From the NCBI GenBank assembly GCA_024138025.1, contig JAMXBD010001442.1, forward strand, positions 124,001 through 188,000: a stretch of 64,000 nucleotides of DNA. The letters run 5' to 3'. Shown piece by piece: positions 48,142 through 59,938 of the stretch. A program made the translations under genes and the position numbers. Under the pieces are notes generated by a model that saw only the letters and a list, made by a program, of their open reading frames with translations, had not been told where the DNA came from and did no database searches. This stretch comes from Combretum micranthum. Its lineage: Eukaryota > Streptophyta > Magnoliopsida > Myrtales > Combretaceae. The first letter of the stretch is position 1. Each line of letters starts with the position of its first letter.

Positions 48142-48697
48142 ATTGCTTGATCACTTGCTTGATGCATTCATATGCTTGTTTAATAACTTGATTGAAATTA
48201 TTTATACAAATACGTTGATTTAGGAATATTCTCACTAAGCTAGTTATGCTTATACTCCTATATATCTTTGTTGTAACAGGACTATATCTTTTATGCCCAA
48301 AGACTTCATATACTCGAGAGGGATGATGTTTTAGAAAAGCTTCTGGAAATCTTTTGAAGATCTTAGTTAAATATCCTTTAATGTCTTATGATGTTAGTAT
48401 TATTTGGTTATGAGAAAGATTAAGTTGTTATTATGATTGTTTGGAGAATTATAAGAGAAAACCCCTAAGGTGATGTACGGTTTTTATTCTCTTAATGATA
48501 AATTGGATGATTATTTATATTCTTGTATGTTGATTATACTATCTCGAACTATACATCCCACCGGTGTCTCCTATTGTTGTGATAGACGCCTTACATATGG
48601 TGTTGAAAACTTCCGCATGACTTCGGGAAGTCATTCTTAAGTTTTAATACCGTATGTGGTGGACTGCCATGTTTAGGGTACCCTTCGAGGCATGGCA

Positions 48698-49620
48698 CTA
48701 GGTATATTAACTAAACATTTCTATGGACATGAGAAAAGATGTGGAAAGAATTTGTAATCGTTCTATAACTTGCAAGAAGACCAAATCTAGAGTGATGCCT
48801 CATGGTTTATATATTCCTTTATCTATTCCTAGTGAACCATGGACTGACATTTCTGTGAACTTTGTTTTCGGATTGCCTAGGTCAAAAAGGTGTTGTGATT
48901 TAGTTTTTGTTGTTGTAGATAGATTCTCAAAATGACAACTATGTTGTAAGCAGTGATTCAAAAGAAGTTAAAGTCACGGGAAGAATGTTTACGATTTATT
49001 GAATTTACATATAAACGCATTGTTTATTATGCTACAGGTTTTTCACCTTTTGAGGTTGTTTATGGTTTTAATCTACTAACGCCTTTAGATTTATCATCTT
49101 TATCAGTTAATGACAAGACTAGTTTGGATGGAAAGAAGGAGGTAGAAATTGTAAAAAATTGCATGAACAGGTGTGACAAATGATTGAAAAGAGGAATGAA
49201 CAATATGTTGAACAAGCTAACAAAGGCAAAAATAAAGTCATCTTTGAGCCGAATGATTGCTCTAGGTGCATTTAAGGAAGGAGAGATTTCCATCTCAAAG
49301 GAAGTCAAAACTGGAGCCTTGAGGAAATGGACCATTTCAAGTGGTTGAAAATATCAACGATAATGCATAAAAACTAGATTTACTAGGTGAGTATAATGTG
49401 AGTACTGCATAATATTTGTGACTGAAGTCCTTTTGATATAGGTAAAACTGATTCAAGGACGAATTCTTTTGAAGAGAGAGGGAAGGATGAAGATACAATT
49501 GCACCAAACTCGCCTAAACAAATTCAAGTACCAGAAGGAATGATTACTCGAAATAGAACCAAGAAGCTTTGGAGAGAGTTCCAAGGATTTGTGCAAAATT
49601 TTATTAAAGGTTAGTCAAAG
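48698..49620 (+). pseudogene. E1 integrase remainder and pol C-terminus, deleted and frameshifted
   Basis: Resumes with LTKHFYGHEMRKDVERICNR and TCKKTKS (the Cys pair of the zinc finger). PWTDISVNFVFGLPRSKR follows, in which the catalytic core's expected Asp is an Asn (VNF), and then VVVDRFSK and a stop. Next comes IQKKLKSREECLRFIEFTYKR and GFSPFEVVYGFNLLTPLDL, so about 100 residues with the rest of the catalytic core are deleted at about 48935-48950. Frames drift after 49180. The end, GMITRNRTKKLWREFQGF at about 49540-49612, is the usual polyprotein C-terminus. Confidence 0.87.
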
Positions 49621-49739
49621 TTCAGCATCGTCGACTTGAAATAAAAAACGAAGACCTTTACTATTATTTATATAACTCAGAAGGAGAATACAATACAACA
49701 GGCGAAATCATACCAAAGCTGACCCAAAGCTTCCAAATT
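49621..49739 (+). other. E1 3' untranslated stretch
   Basis: Between the pol end and the SIRE insertion. Contains a purine-rich 'agaaggagaa' (49679-49688) that may be the polypurine tract. It continues at 51408 after the solo LTR. Confidence 0.45.
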
Positions 49740-49744
49740 TAACC

Positions 49745-51402
49745 AGTTGGTCCCGTTAATATAATCAAGAGGGGGGTGAATTGATTATTATATGAAAATT
49801 TTTGCTTCTTTTAAGTAAAAAACAAAATATTGTTGAAAATCGTGAGAACAACTAAATCAGAGTTAGAAGATCAGGCAGCAAAATATAGTGGCTTCGCCTT
49901 GTGCGTCAGTCCACTCTTTCAGCTCCACGCTGGGGTCCTAGTTGTCTTTACCGATGGTGTTTCACTATATCAAAATTCAAATGAGAGTACAATCAAGCTA
50001 CCGTCCTGGCAAAGTCTCACTATTGAGTCTCCCTAGCTTAAACTCTAAGCTAATACTCAACTATAGTGATAAATAACTCTCACACACTTCTCAAGAAATA
50101 ACAAATCTTTGAGGATTTAAAAATATATATTTACTCTACAAATTAAGCTCAATAAAAATATAAGAGTAAGCTACTCTTTGTGAAAGAAGAAATTCTTCTT
50201 TTTATGCGAATTCAAATGCTTGTTCTTTCCCTTATTTTTTCTTCTGATTTCTTAAATATATCTCTTAATCACCAACGGCTATTTCCAGCAAATTTCAAAA
50301 GACTTCTTCTGTTGTGAAAATTTGGATAAATATGACGTGATCTTCTCTTCCTAATTTGTTGTCCTTTGAATTTGACTTTTAAATGATATATAAGATGTTA
50401 GTTGTACCAAGATCTTCTCTTGAAATCCTAACTTTGGATAAACTTGAAGAAATCTTGTTATAACCTCCAGAATCTTCTCTTCAGATTTGAAATTGAATGT
50501 TACCGTTCTTCACGGAATTTTCTGAAAATGGAAAAAACAGAAACTAACAATATCTTTCTTGATATAGTTTTGCCGAGACGTAATCTTTTTGGTGAATTTG
50601 TAAAAATCAAATCTTCCTTATCTGATGTATGACGTGATAAGCTTCAGTGGTTACAAAGATATTCTTGTCACAAACTTCTTGATAGATTTGAATAAACAAA
50701 CCTGATATTGTGACCTTTATCCAAAAGTTAGATTTGATATCCCTTAAAAATATGAAGACCTATTCTCTTGTAACAAACTTTATCCTTAATATCTTTACTT
50801 GTATAACAAATCTTATCATAGAAAAACATCATGATAATTTTGTCATAAAAAATAATTCATGCATTTTGGTAAAAATAATTTTTAAAAAAATCAAATTATT
50901 TTATCTATATAGAAAAACTTGAAAACATCTTGATGTGATTTGATCCCCATGATATTAAATTCATCTTTAGTGTAATACATCAAGTATATTACCCAAATAT
51001 ACTTTGACAAATAAAGCTAGGTCTTGACAAATATTAAAACAAAGTTTTAATCACCTTTAAAAAAATCGTATCCAGCTTTAAAGGTTCTGAAACAGCTTCT
51101 GTTAACTTTATCTTTCTATTGAAGAAGGTTCTGAAATTGCCTCTGACTAGCTTGATAAGCATATTTGTTTACTAACGTAAATTCTGAAAATGTTCTGACT
51201 AGCATATATGAGTTTTACTGAAAGATCTGAAAATGCTTCTGAAAGACTTTCTTTAGATACCAAAGCTTAAACAAACCTTATGAAATAACTTCTTATTCAT
51301 TTATACAACTATCAAGGTTCTGAATAAGCTTATGTTCAATCATACTTAGAAACAATTAATCCTCCTTTTGTTATCATCAAAATATTATTAGAGAACTTAA
51401 CA
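49745..51402 (-). repeat. Second solo SIRE-type copia LTR, inserted in E1
   Basis: 1658 bp in minus orientation. It starts (minus) TGTTAAGTTCTC ... TTTTGATGATAACAAA at 51402 and ends near 49745, where the expected TG/CA terminus reads AG on the plus strand (mutated). Flanked by a perfect TAACC duplication (49740-49744 and 51403-51407). It has the same 'caagaggggggtgaattg' end and 'ccagctcc'-type block as the LTR at 12677. Frames at 49830, 50444 and 50710 are chance. Confidence 0.88.
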
Positions 51403-51407
51403 TAACC

Positions 51408-51967
51408 TAAAAGCCGCTAGCTTACTATCAAAAAATCACCAACCTTCGATTCAACATGGCCATCTTAAGTCAATACACAACTGGCCTTTAAATTCAACCA
51501 ACATGGATCTTTGCCCCACCTATGTATGCTGCCAGCTTTCCAAGATTCGTCGCTGGCATAGAGAAGTAAGCCGATGGCTAAAGTGAACATAAGCAAATTT
51601 TTTAAAGCTGATCGTAAGGCCACCAGTGTAGTTTCAAAAGGCTGCCAGCATAGAATTTAGGACATTAGCCTTCTTGTGCGACAAAGTTGTTTTTGTTTGT
51701 GTCTTTTGAGTTTCCATTTGGGTTTTATATGTATGTCTTTGTATCTTCTTTTGAAAACAGTTCACTTTTTGATTAGAAATCAATTTGAAAGGAATATTTC
51801 TATTTGAGTTCTTTTGAGAACTTCTGATATCTTCAAGAATTTGATTCTTGTTGAGTTCTTTGATTATACCAAGGTTCTTAGTCAATATTTCCTATAGGGT
51901 CAAAATCTCCATATCAAGGTTCGTAAAATTATTCAACCAATGAGTCAAGGTCATTCCATCAAATTGT
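51408..51967 (+). repeat. E1 3' LTR remnant
   Basis: After the SIRE solo LTR, E1 continues with a text containing 'gctgccagc' and 'cgctggcat' (51528-51560), a T/G-rich leader-like segment (51680-51760), and the about 60-bp block shared with 37798-37854. It is replaced at 51968 by unrelated repeat sequence. The LTR start was not located. Confidence 0.45.
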
Positions 51968-52830
51968 AGGGGTGTTCATGGTTCAGTTTGGTTCGGTTTT
52001 GGGATTGGACCTAACCAAATCGCATTCAAAATGATTCAGTTCAAATCCTTAATGAGCTGAACTACTTTTAATGATTCGGGGTTTTGAACCGAACTACTTC
52101 ATATGCAGTTTGGGGTTTTGAACCAAACTGCTTCACATGTAGTTCGGTTTGGTTCGATTCGGTTCGAACCACTTTTAAAAGAGTTAGTTCTAATAAATAA
52201 TATTAATAATCATTTGAGTTCGCAAGAAAGAAAAAAGATGCTTAGATTAAGAAATGTCGCACAAAATTAAAATCACTTACCATTATATCAAGTCATATAT
52301 TTAAAAATTTCAAAGACATATATTATCTCATTTTAAAAATATTTTTCAATGCGAATTTAAAATAACCACATTTTTTAATAATCTATTAAACTAAGAAAAT
52401 TATTCTTTTATATTAATTCCACATTTACTTATAATGTTTTTACTTTATAATGTATTTACATTTTTATTGTATTAATTAGTTTAAGGTTCTAAATTATCGC
52501 AATGTTGCTTGTAGTCATTGCAACCTAATATAAAACTTGCTCCTCTAAATGTATTCCATGATAAGAATTTTGTATTTTGTTGAATTAATCTTAGAGTAAT
52601 ACAATTCTTAATATGTAATGCTCAAGAGTTATAAATAAATAAAATGGCTATTATTTATTTATTTTTATTTCTTTTAATATGAAGCGGATCAGTTTGGGTT
52701 CAAACAGTTTGATTTGGTTTGACCACTAAAATCAAACTGTAATCGTTAGGCTATTCCTAAACCGAACCGAAATATAGAAGAATTGCATTTTACGATTCAG
52801 TTCGGTTTGATTCGATTCGGTTCAGTTTAA
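51968..52830. repeat. hAT-like repeat rich in ttcggtt/aaccgaa motifs
   Basis: Starts ggggtgttcatggttcagtt at about 51967, a typical hAT MITE end. It contains a 34-bp tandem duplication ('ggggttttgaacc..aact') at 52078-52146 and dense ttcggttcg/aaccgaacc motifs at both ends (52140-52175; 52750-52825). A matching right terminus was not found, so the right edge may be truncated. Confidence 0.5.
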
Positions 52831-55730
52831 TTCAATGAAAGCCTTATTAAAAAGTAGTAATAATAATAATAATAATAACCTTACAATCGGACGAATGCTT
52901 CCCATTTGGAAAAGGAAAACCGGAAAATTACTCTTCTGGCATATAGCGGCGATTTTAAAAGGGCGTGGAGTTTTTAATAATATATTTATTAAAGGTAAAT
53001 AAATTAACATTATGGCCCGTGTTCTTTTTTTCTTTTTATAATGTCGTGCACTTGTTAAGGGGTAACAAATAAAACTCTATATGTTGTTATGATTTTATGA
53101 AGAGAAAAATTTGCATTTCCACTTCTTTTGAATATATAATCAATTTTGAAAATTATTAACTATTTCAACAGTTTGTTAAAATATGGTGTTAACCATTAAA
53201 TAGACGACGAAACCGATCCCATCAAAATTAATTATTGAACAATAAAATTTTCCTTAAACTTATTAGACTAGCCAGACGCTCTTAACAAATTATCGGATAA
53301 ATGTTATCTAAACAATAAAGCTAACTCCACCACCTACATGCCCACTTTTTCCCGGCTTCTTCTTCCTTTTCTTTCTTTTTTATTTAATCCCAAACGACAT
53401 TTTGTGCCAAAATAAATTTTGAGCAGATTTGAGTATCATATTTTATGCATTACAATACATATGATGGAGCCCAAAGTGGCTTTTTAACTCTTCTTAAAAA
53501 GCTAGAAGGGTTAGAAGAATAATTAAACACCCACATGATATTCTATAGTTTTAATTTCGTAATCATGTACAAAGTCAGAATAATAGGATTCCATCGTGAT
53601 TGAACCATCTCAACTACAAGCTACTCTTCACTTTGGTTTGGGGGGCCAGACCCTCGTACTCTTTCTAATCATGCCTACCATAAGCCTAGAGAGGCGTACA
53701 TTAGAATATTATTCCATTAAAGGTATAAAATATTCTTACTTTCTACTAGGCTATGCAGTCATTATTTCTGCCATTATGATCAAAATGATTAATCTCATCG
53801 TATTGTACTATAAAATGTTTTTTGTGAGTCTTAGTCGTGTCAAAACACCAGAACATTGGTCATAAATTTAAGAGTAATATTTTCTTATGGAGAGGAAAGA
53901 TCATACCCCATAAATTTGGGTCCAAATTCCACGGTTGCCGTCGGGTGGTGCCGGTCACGAACTCGGCCAAGGAGGCGGAGGGGGAGCACCATAAGGCTAG
54001 GGAAAAAGCGCCGAGGGTTCTGTCTTGGGTTGCGTCCAGTGGTGGTCCGGTGGAGTGTCGTGGCTGTACCTTTTAGAACATTGAAGAGGTTGATTGTGGA
54101 GATAGCTTGGAATAATGGGAAATTTGTAGATGATTACTTTTGGTCTTTACCCATTTTACGTCCACAAATATTTCCCTTGTGTTAATTTCATTTTCCTACC
54201 AAGTCTTTTTCCTTGGTCTTGTGTTTGTGTGTGTGTGAACAAGAACAACTTGTGGGGAAGGGATTAGAAAAACTAATTGCCTGTACCATGACTAGTTTAT
54301 CTATGTGATTTAACTTCCTGTTTCATTAGAAACGTGTTACAGATTGAATAATTAGCCTGATTTAATCATTTCATGTTGAGTTTATAGCTAGACATATTGC
54401 ACGGTTAAGTTATCTTCTAAAGCTTTCTCTTAACAGAAATTTGAATAATTAATATGGTTTTATCAGGATTTTTTCCCCCTTTCCTTTTACTGTGATGTTC
54501 ACGGTGAAATAGCATGACTAATCGAATTAAACTATGTAAAGATACTGCTTGATATCTTTTCAATCTTGAGCTGTTGTTAGTAAATAAATAAACATGTTTT
54601 ATGGTTGAGAAACAGACAAGTGAGGGTAAGAACTAGGGAAACACTGGCTTCTACATATATGCTAGAGCTAGACACATAGATAAGCCCCCTAAGATGATAA
54701 TCCTATTGAATTAAAAGGGATAATGTCCTGTTTTATGGTCTATTGCATAGTTGTGTTCTTGAGTCTTGAAAATTTTGACATGAATGTCAGGTGTGAAGTA
54801 AATCGTACAAGCTTGATGACTTCTAATTTCATAGGGTTTTTTATTAATTCCTCTCACTAGGTATTAGAATTTTGAATTATTAGGAATCCCTGTGGATTTT
54901 TTCATTCTTGCTAGAAAATATTTAATAGGCAATACATACTATACATAATGTAACTACCAAACATATCTTAATAGGAGAAAAAGATAGTAAGTAGTTTCTT
55001 AAATAACTATATTATATAAAATATAATTGGTTTTTAATCATTATGTATGTTATAGATAATATTACTGCGGTCCCAAAAGCCATCGTAAGGCATATGCAGA
55101 GAATATTTGAGTGAGTAAAAGTTATAAATAGTGGACCCTAAACCCTATTAATCCTAAATGCAATAAGGAAACAACATAAAATAAAAAAATAAATAAATAA
55201 TGAAAAATAGCTTTCTTAAATGAGAAAAGATTCAAGCAAATCATAGGTAATTATTATTTTGAAAACTAAAATTTTTTTTATCATGAATGTGAGAGTTTTA
55301 TTAATACATATGGAATGTAATGCAAATTACATCATTTTTTTCTTTCTAAATGAGCAATTAATTTGGGGTTAATTGCAATTTTTTCCTTAAACTTTAACCT
55401 GAGTATGGATTCCCAAACTTTCAAAATACATTTTTTGAATCTCCTAAACCTTCAACAATTGGTAGTAATATTTTCAACCAAATTAAAAAAAAAAAAAAGC
55501 ACTATTGGGTATGTGTTGCAATTTTATTGAAAATTCTTAATTACCTTGTTAAACATCAAATCAAAGTAAAAGTAATTAATAGAAGAAAGTTTAATAATAA
55601 TAATAATATATGTATGTATGTATGTATGTATGTATATGTGTGTGTGTTTGTTTAGCATAGAAGTTAACCACATAACTTATTAACTAATATATATACTGTT
55701 TAAATGTATGGGGATGGGTGGGGAAGGGAA
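52831..55730. other. Noncoding DNA, one GC-rich patch
   Basis: (TAA)n at 52855-52877. A patch at 53925-54075 is clearly richer in G+C than its surroundings and lies in overlapping short frames (53837-54076, 53856-54185) that match nothing I recognise. An 89-codon frame at 53596-53865, with hydrophobic stretches, is also unrecognised. MITE-like text lies at 55365-55500, and a (TGTA)n array at 55611-55635. Confidence 0.4.
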
Positions 55731-55928
55731 AAAAAGGCACTCAAAGTGTCTTTACTTTGTATTATGAGCAAAATAGTGTCTAAACTTTCATTCTTTATAT
55801 TTTTTGTGTCTCTAGAAACACTAATATGGCCAAAAAAGTAAAAGTAGAGATACCACAAATATAAAAAATGAAAGTTCAGACACAAATTTGCCTAAATTGC
55901 AAAGTATAGATATTTCCAATGCCATTTT
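55731..55928. mobile_element. Hairpin MITE, about 200 bp
   Basis: The two halves are inverted copies. 'ggcactcaaagtgtctttac' from 55736 pairs with the complement of the end at 55899-55925, and 'gtctaaactttcattcttta' (55778-55797) pairs with 'taaaaaatgaaagttcagac' (55863-55882). No coding capacity. The nearly full-length inverted structure suggests a foldback that could give a small-RNA precursor. Confidence 0.7.
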
Positions 55929-56703
55929 TCTAGAAAAAAAAAAAAAGAAAAATAAAATGAACTAGGAAAAGAAGATGATTAAAAAATTAAAAAAAAAACA
56001 CACACACACTGTAAACCCCTCAAATTCTAGGGTAAGGTTGGAATAAACCCTAACCCTAATCAAACCGAAATTTTAAAAGTCAACTATGATAAAAATAATC
56101 TAATAGTTTCAACTCCGGTAATCCTACTCGAAACCTAAGAACAATAGAAATAAGTTAATAGTGGATTATAGTTTGGAATAATATGAGATAGCTTAAATGA
56201 TCAAATTTGTCAAAATTCAATTCGTTTTGAACCCAAACGGAATCAATTCTTGAAAAACATGCCTTAGTGCTCGAAATAGTAAAAATATTTTGATAACACC
56301 AAAAGACTCATAATTATATAAGGATTTCAAAAATATCAATTTCATAATTTTTCGGTAACTAAAAATATCGGAAATTGCTCGTTTACGCATATTTTTATTA
56401 CTACCGGTATTTTATTTGTCTAGTCTCTATTCATAGTACTATTTCTACCATTTATTACTATTTCACTATCTCTATTTTTTCTTACAACCTACTTCTTATA
56501 ACTATTCTTACACTTTTAGATTTCCAATACAACTTTATTTACATCACACCTTACACATTATTACTTTTCATTATAAAAATACAAATTCAATCAACTCTCT
56601 CCCTTCCCCATGCATTTAACCGCCAAGCCCCCATCTCTCTCTTCTCTAATATTAATTTCTTTTTCAATTTATTTTATTATATCTAATTTTTACACCAAAA
56701 TTC

Positions 56704-56711
56704 TATAAATA
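56704..56711 (+). promoter_or_regulatory. TATA box of LTR B
   Basis: TATAAATA in the same context as the TATA box of LTR A (45464), followed by a C/T-rich leader. Confidence 0.7.
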
Positions 56712-57174
56712 CCACCTCTTCCTCCACTTCTTTCACACTTCTCATTTTTCCTACCAAAACTCTATCAAATTCTCTTTCCAAATTTCTCTTCCAAACTCCC
56801 TTTTCTCTTCACAAAACTACTACCCACATATTCTTACAATCATCACTTTCTTTCTTTATCAAATATAAACCTTTAGGTAAAAACTTTCCTACATTTATTT
56901 TTCCCATGTCATGTAACTTAGCATGACCATGGTGTTGTTTCTTAAAGCTCATGCAAGTTATGGAAGCAACAACATATTCATGTTTTGTTCTTGCACATGT
57001 CAAGAATTCCTATTATGTTATTTTGTTGTTATGATGATATTATGTTATTATGTTGATATCATTGTTCTTATGCTCCTAATCTAACCTTATATATATATGT
57101 AAATCTATATATTTCTTAGAGCCTAAATTACTCACTAACTTCTCACTAACAAGTTCTTATTATTATGATTTTTT

Positions 57175-57210
57175 TCTTTCCTTTCCTTTCCTTTCCTTTC
57201 CTTTCCTTTC
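57175..57210. repeat. (CCTTT)n microsatellite
   Basis: Seven or so pentamer units, where LTR A has only loosely repeated ttttc units (46006-46026). Confidence 0.85.
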
Positions 57211-59227
57211 TTGTCTTTTCTTTTTGGGACTAGTATATTCTTAATCCTGGGAAGCCTTGATGAAGTTAAAGTTTCTAATACTTGACCGAAATACCTTGAT
57301 GAAGCTAAGGTTCCCAATACTTTATCATATTATTATGTTTATTTACTTATTATATTTCTTTCTATCTTATTATGTATTATTCTTACCCTTTTTCATTGCT
57401 ACATAATCATATTCATGCATAATTAGAATGTTGTTGTCTTAATAAAAATAAAAATGGGTTCTTTCTTTAATAAAGAAAAGTAAACTAAATTTCTCATCAC
57501 TAGATCTAAGTATTATTTTTAATAAATTCCTTTAAAAAGCTTAGACAAGCTAACATAAATTTTAAAGTATTAGTAATGAAGATTTCTTCAAATAATAAAA
57601 AGAACTCATTTATTTTATAAATCGAAACTAAATACTCCATAAAAGTATAATTTTTAGCATCAAACTTAAGATTTTAACCCAATCATATCTTTTATAAAAC
57701 TTAAATAAGTTTATCATATACTCTAAAAATCACTTACTAAGTAAGCTTCTACAAGACTTAATTTTTAATATTGTTTCTCTTTTCAAAGTTAAAATGAAAT
57801 TTTTGCTAAGTTCTAATGTTGATAATTCTTTACTATGAAAGCTTTTCTTATAAACTTATCTGAAAGGATTATGCCACCACTTGATAATATTAAGAATAAA
57901 TCAAGTTTCTCAAATCAAGGTAAAATAAACTTACTATTTTAGAAACCAACTAAGAAAAATAAAATTTACCTAGAAAGTGAAGTTTCAAAAAGGTAAACTT
58001 ATTTTCTAAAGAAGTAGAAGAATATAAAAATGAGGGGAAACATACGTTTAACACAACTCCAAATATTAGACAACACCAACAACTTAAGAAAAATTTTGAA
58101 AACCTTATTTTTCAATCACTATAAATGAAATTGGTAACTTAAAGGACCAAATTTGTTAGGAAATAAAAACATAAAAGGAAAACATTTATTTATAATAATT
58201 CGAAAATTTTAATTTCTTTCAAACCACTTAAAGAGAAAATTTTCAAAGTCCAATTTTTCAAAACCATAAACCAAGTCGTTTTACAAAAAATAATTATTGA
58301 GACAACACCAATAGAATCATGTATAAAATATGAGTCTATTTATGTATCAAAAAGGATTTTTCCAATCATATACATACCTATATATTTGTTTAAGGATTTT
58401 TTGATAAAGAAAAGTTTGGAAAATCATATTTTAAGGGCTGGGAATTTCGTAACAATTCTATACCATGATTTTTTGGAACCCAAATGGCTTTTATGACAAA
58501 AATAACCTTAGAAATGGATAGATCTTTTCGAATATGTAGAAAATGATATATAATATGTGAAATTTCGAGTTAAAATGAGCAAGTTATGACCATTTTAAGT
58601 CGGAATTTCCTTCTATCCGAATTTTAATGCAAATACTAAAATAGAATTAGAAAGTGCAAGTAGAACTTTCATGAAATACTCATTTCGGGTATTTCTTTCG
58701 TTTAGGGAATAAAGCTTGGAAGAATCTGTATTCAGAGGACTATTATGAGTAAAGAATTTTAGTAAGGATGGTCGAATGAGCTTAACTCCTACCTTTACGT
58801 ACTTGTTTGTGCTTGTAGCTAGAGGCACTAGAAGTAGGAAAAAATGAAAATGGATTATGCATGATAATATTGATTGAAAGAATACTAAGCATATCTAGAC
58901 ATGAATTATTGTTAATTAAATTGTGGTTTATTATTATCATGATAGAGTATCTGCAAATTCTATAATTGCCTTTAAATTACCTTAATCACATATTATGAGT
59001 TATATTAATTGGTTCATGCATATTACGTAGTTAGTCTCATTTCATTAGCTACTATGCTCGATGGGACAAGAGTATAGTAGTGGGGTTCACAGGAACCTGC
59101 AAGTTTGCAAAGATGGGCGAATAGGAGCCCAAAAGAACTATTTCATGATAAAGCAAGTAGGAGTCCAAAATAAACTACATCAGTGGATTCAAATATGCGT
59201 TTTAAAGAGCCTGAAACACCTAACCCC

Positions 59228-59278
59228 GAATGGAGGGGTAAATTCATTTAAACATATGATTTTCGGAAAATCATATGT
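59228..59278 (+). promoter_or_regulatory. Tandem hairpin pair in LTR B
   Basis: Stem 1 is gaatgga (59228-59234) with ttcattt (59243-59249), 7 pairs including two G-U. After 2 nt, stem 2 is acatatgatttt (59252-59263) with aaaatcatatgt (59267-59278), 12 perfect pairs and a 3-nt loop cgg. It lies 562 nt from the LTR end once the copia insert is removed. Confidence 0.65.
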
Positions 59279-59743
59279 ATTGCTTGCTCACTTGCTTAAT
59301 GCATTTAATATGCTTGTTTAATAACTTGCTTGAATTTATTGATACGAGTAAGCTAATCCAAAAATATTCTCACTAAGCTAGTTGAGATTATACCCCAATA
59401 GACTTTTGTTGACACATGATCGATATCTCTTTTGCCAAGGTTTTCATATACCCAAGTGGAATTATGTTTTAGGAAGCTTTTGGGCGAAATCCTTTTAAAG
59501 ATCTTAGAATAGATTCCCTTTAAAAACTTTTGGTTCTAGTATTGTTTCTTTATGTGAAAGACTAAGTTGATATTTTGTTTTTTAGAGATTCATCGGGGAA
59601 ATGCTCCTAAGATGATGTAAGGACCATTTTCCTATAATGTTGAAATTAGATATTTACCTAGATTTATTGTATGCTTTATTTACTATCTCTAACTCACATC
59701 CTACCGGAGTCTCCTATTGTTGTGATAGATGCCTTACATATAG

Positions 59744-59929
59744 TGTGAAATGTGAGCATCAAAGTTGAAGAAACCATTCAAAACAGAAAGAAGAACAAGA
59801 AAATTCAGTATATTTCCAAAACTGTTGAAAACAGTTACAGAGAACTATATATATACAAAGTAGTAACTAATGAAATAAGGACACGTGGCAAGAAGACTAA
59901 AATATCTATCTAAATAATATATGTTAACA
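59744..59929 (-). repeat. 3' LTR of copia element (186 bp)
   Basis: Minus strand TGTTAACATATATTATTTAG ... CATTTCACA. It abuts a polypurine tract, minus gaggggggc, at 59930-59938. Confidence 0.92.
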
Positions 59930-59938
59930 GCCCCCCTC
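59930..59938 (-). promoter_or_regulatory. Polypurine tract of copia element
   Basis: The minus strand reads gaggggggc immediately before the LTR TG start. Confidence 0.9.

Larger units (their letters stand above)
44565..48697 (+). repeat. Solo long gypsy LTR A, inserted in E1 integrase
   Basis: 4133 bp, TGTAAGCCCTCGAATTT ... CTTCGAGGCATGGCA. Flanked by a perfect 5-bp duplication CTAGG (44560-44564 and 48698-48702). No internal region. Promoter-like TATAAATA at 45464-45471, followed by a C/T-rich leader; the same motif is in LTR B. A doubled 'gatgaagctaaggtt' segment lies at 46045-46130. It carries the tandem hairpins at 48091-48141. Frames inside (45169, 45758, 46797) are chance. Confidence 0.93.
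37798..51967 (+). mobile_element. Chromovirus-type Ty3/gypsy element E1, nested host of three solo LTRs
   Basis: Plus-strand element. It has a truncated 5' LTR end, PBS, leader, gag, protease, RT remnant, RNase H, integrase, and a short 3' region. Solo LTRs D (38805-42223), A (44565-48697) and a SIRE LTR (49745-51402) split it. Removing them and one copy of each duplication brings the flanking gag codons, and the flanking integrase codons, into one reading frame. About 4.95 kb of E1 remains. Multiple stops and two large coding deletions make it inactive. The family is Galadriel/Reina-like; the sublineage is not certain. Confidence 0.88.

Noticed and set aside
53596..53865. 89-codon hydrophobic frame as a membrane protein gene
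   Set aside because: Isolated, composition-driven, with no homology I recognise; kept only as a note.
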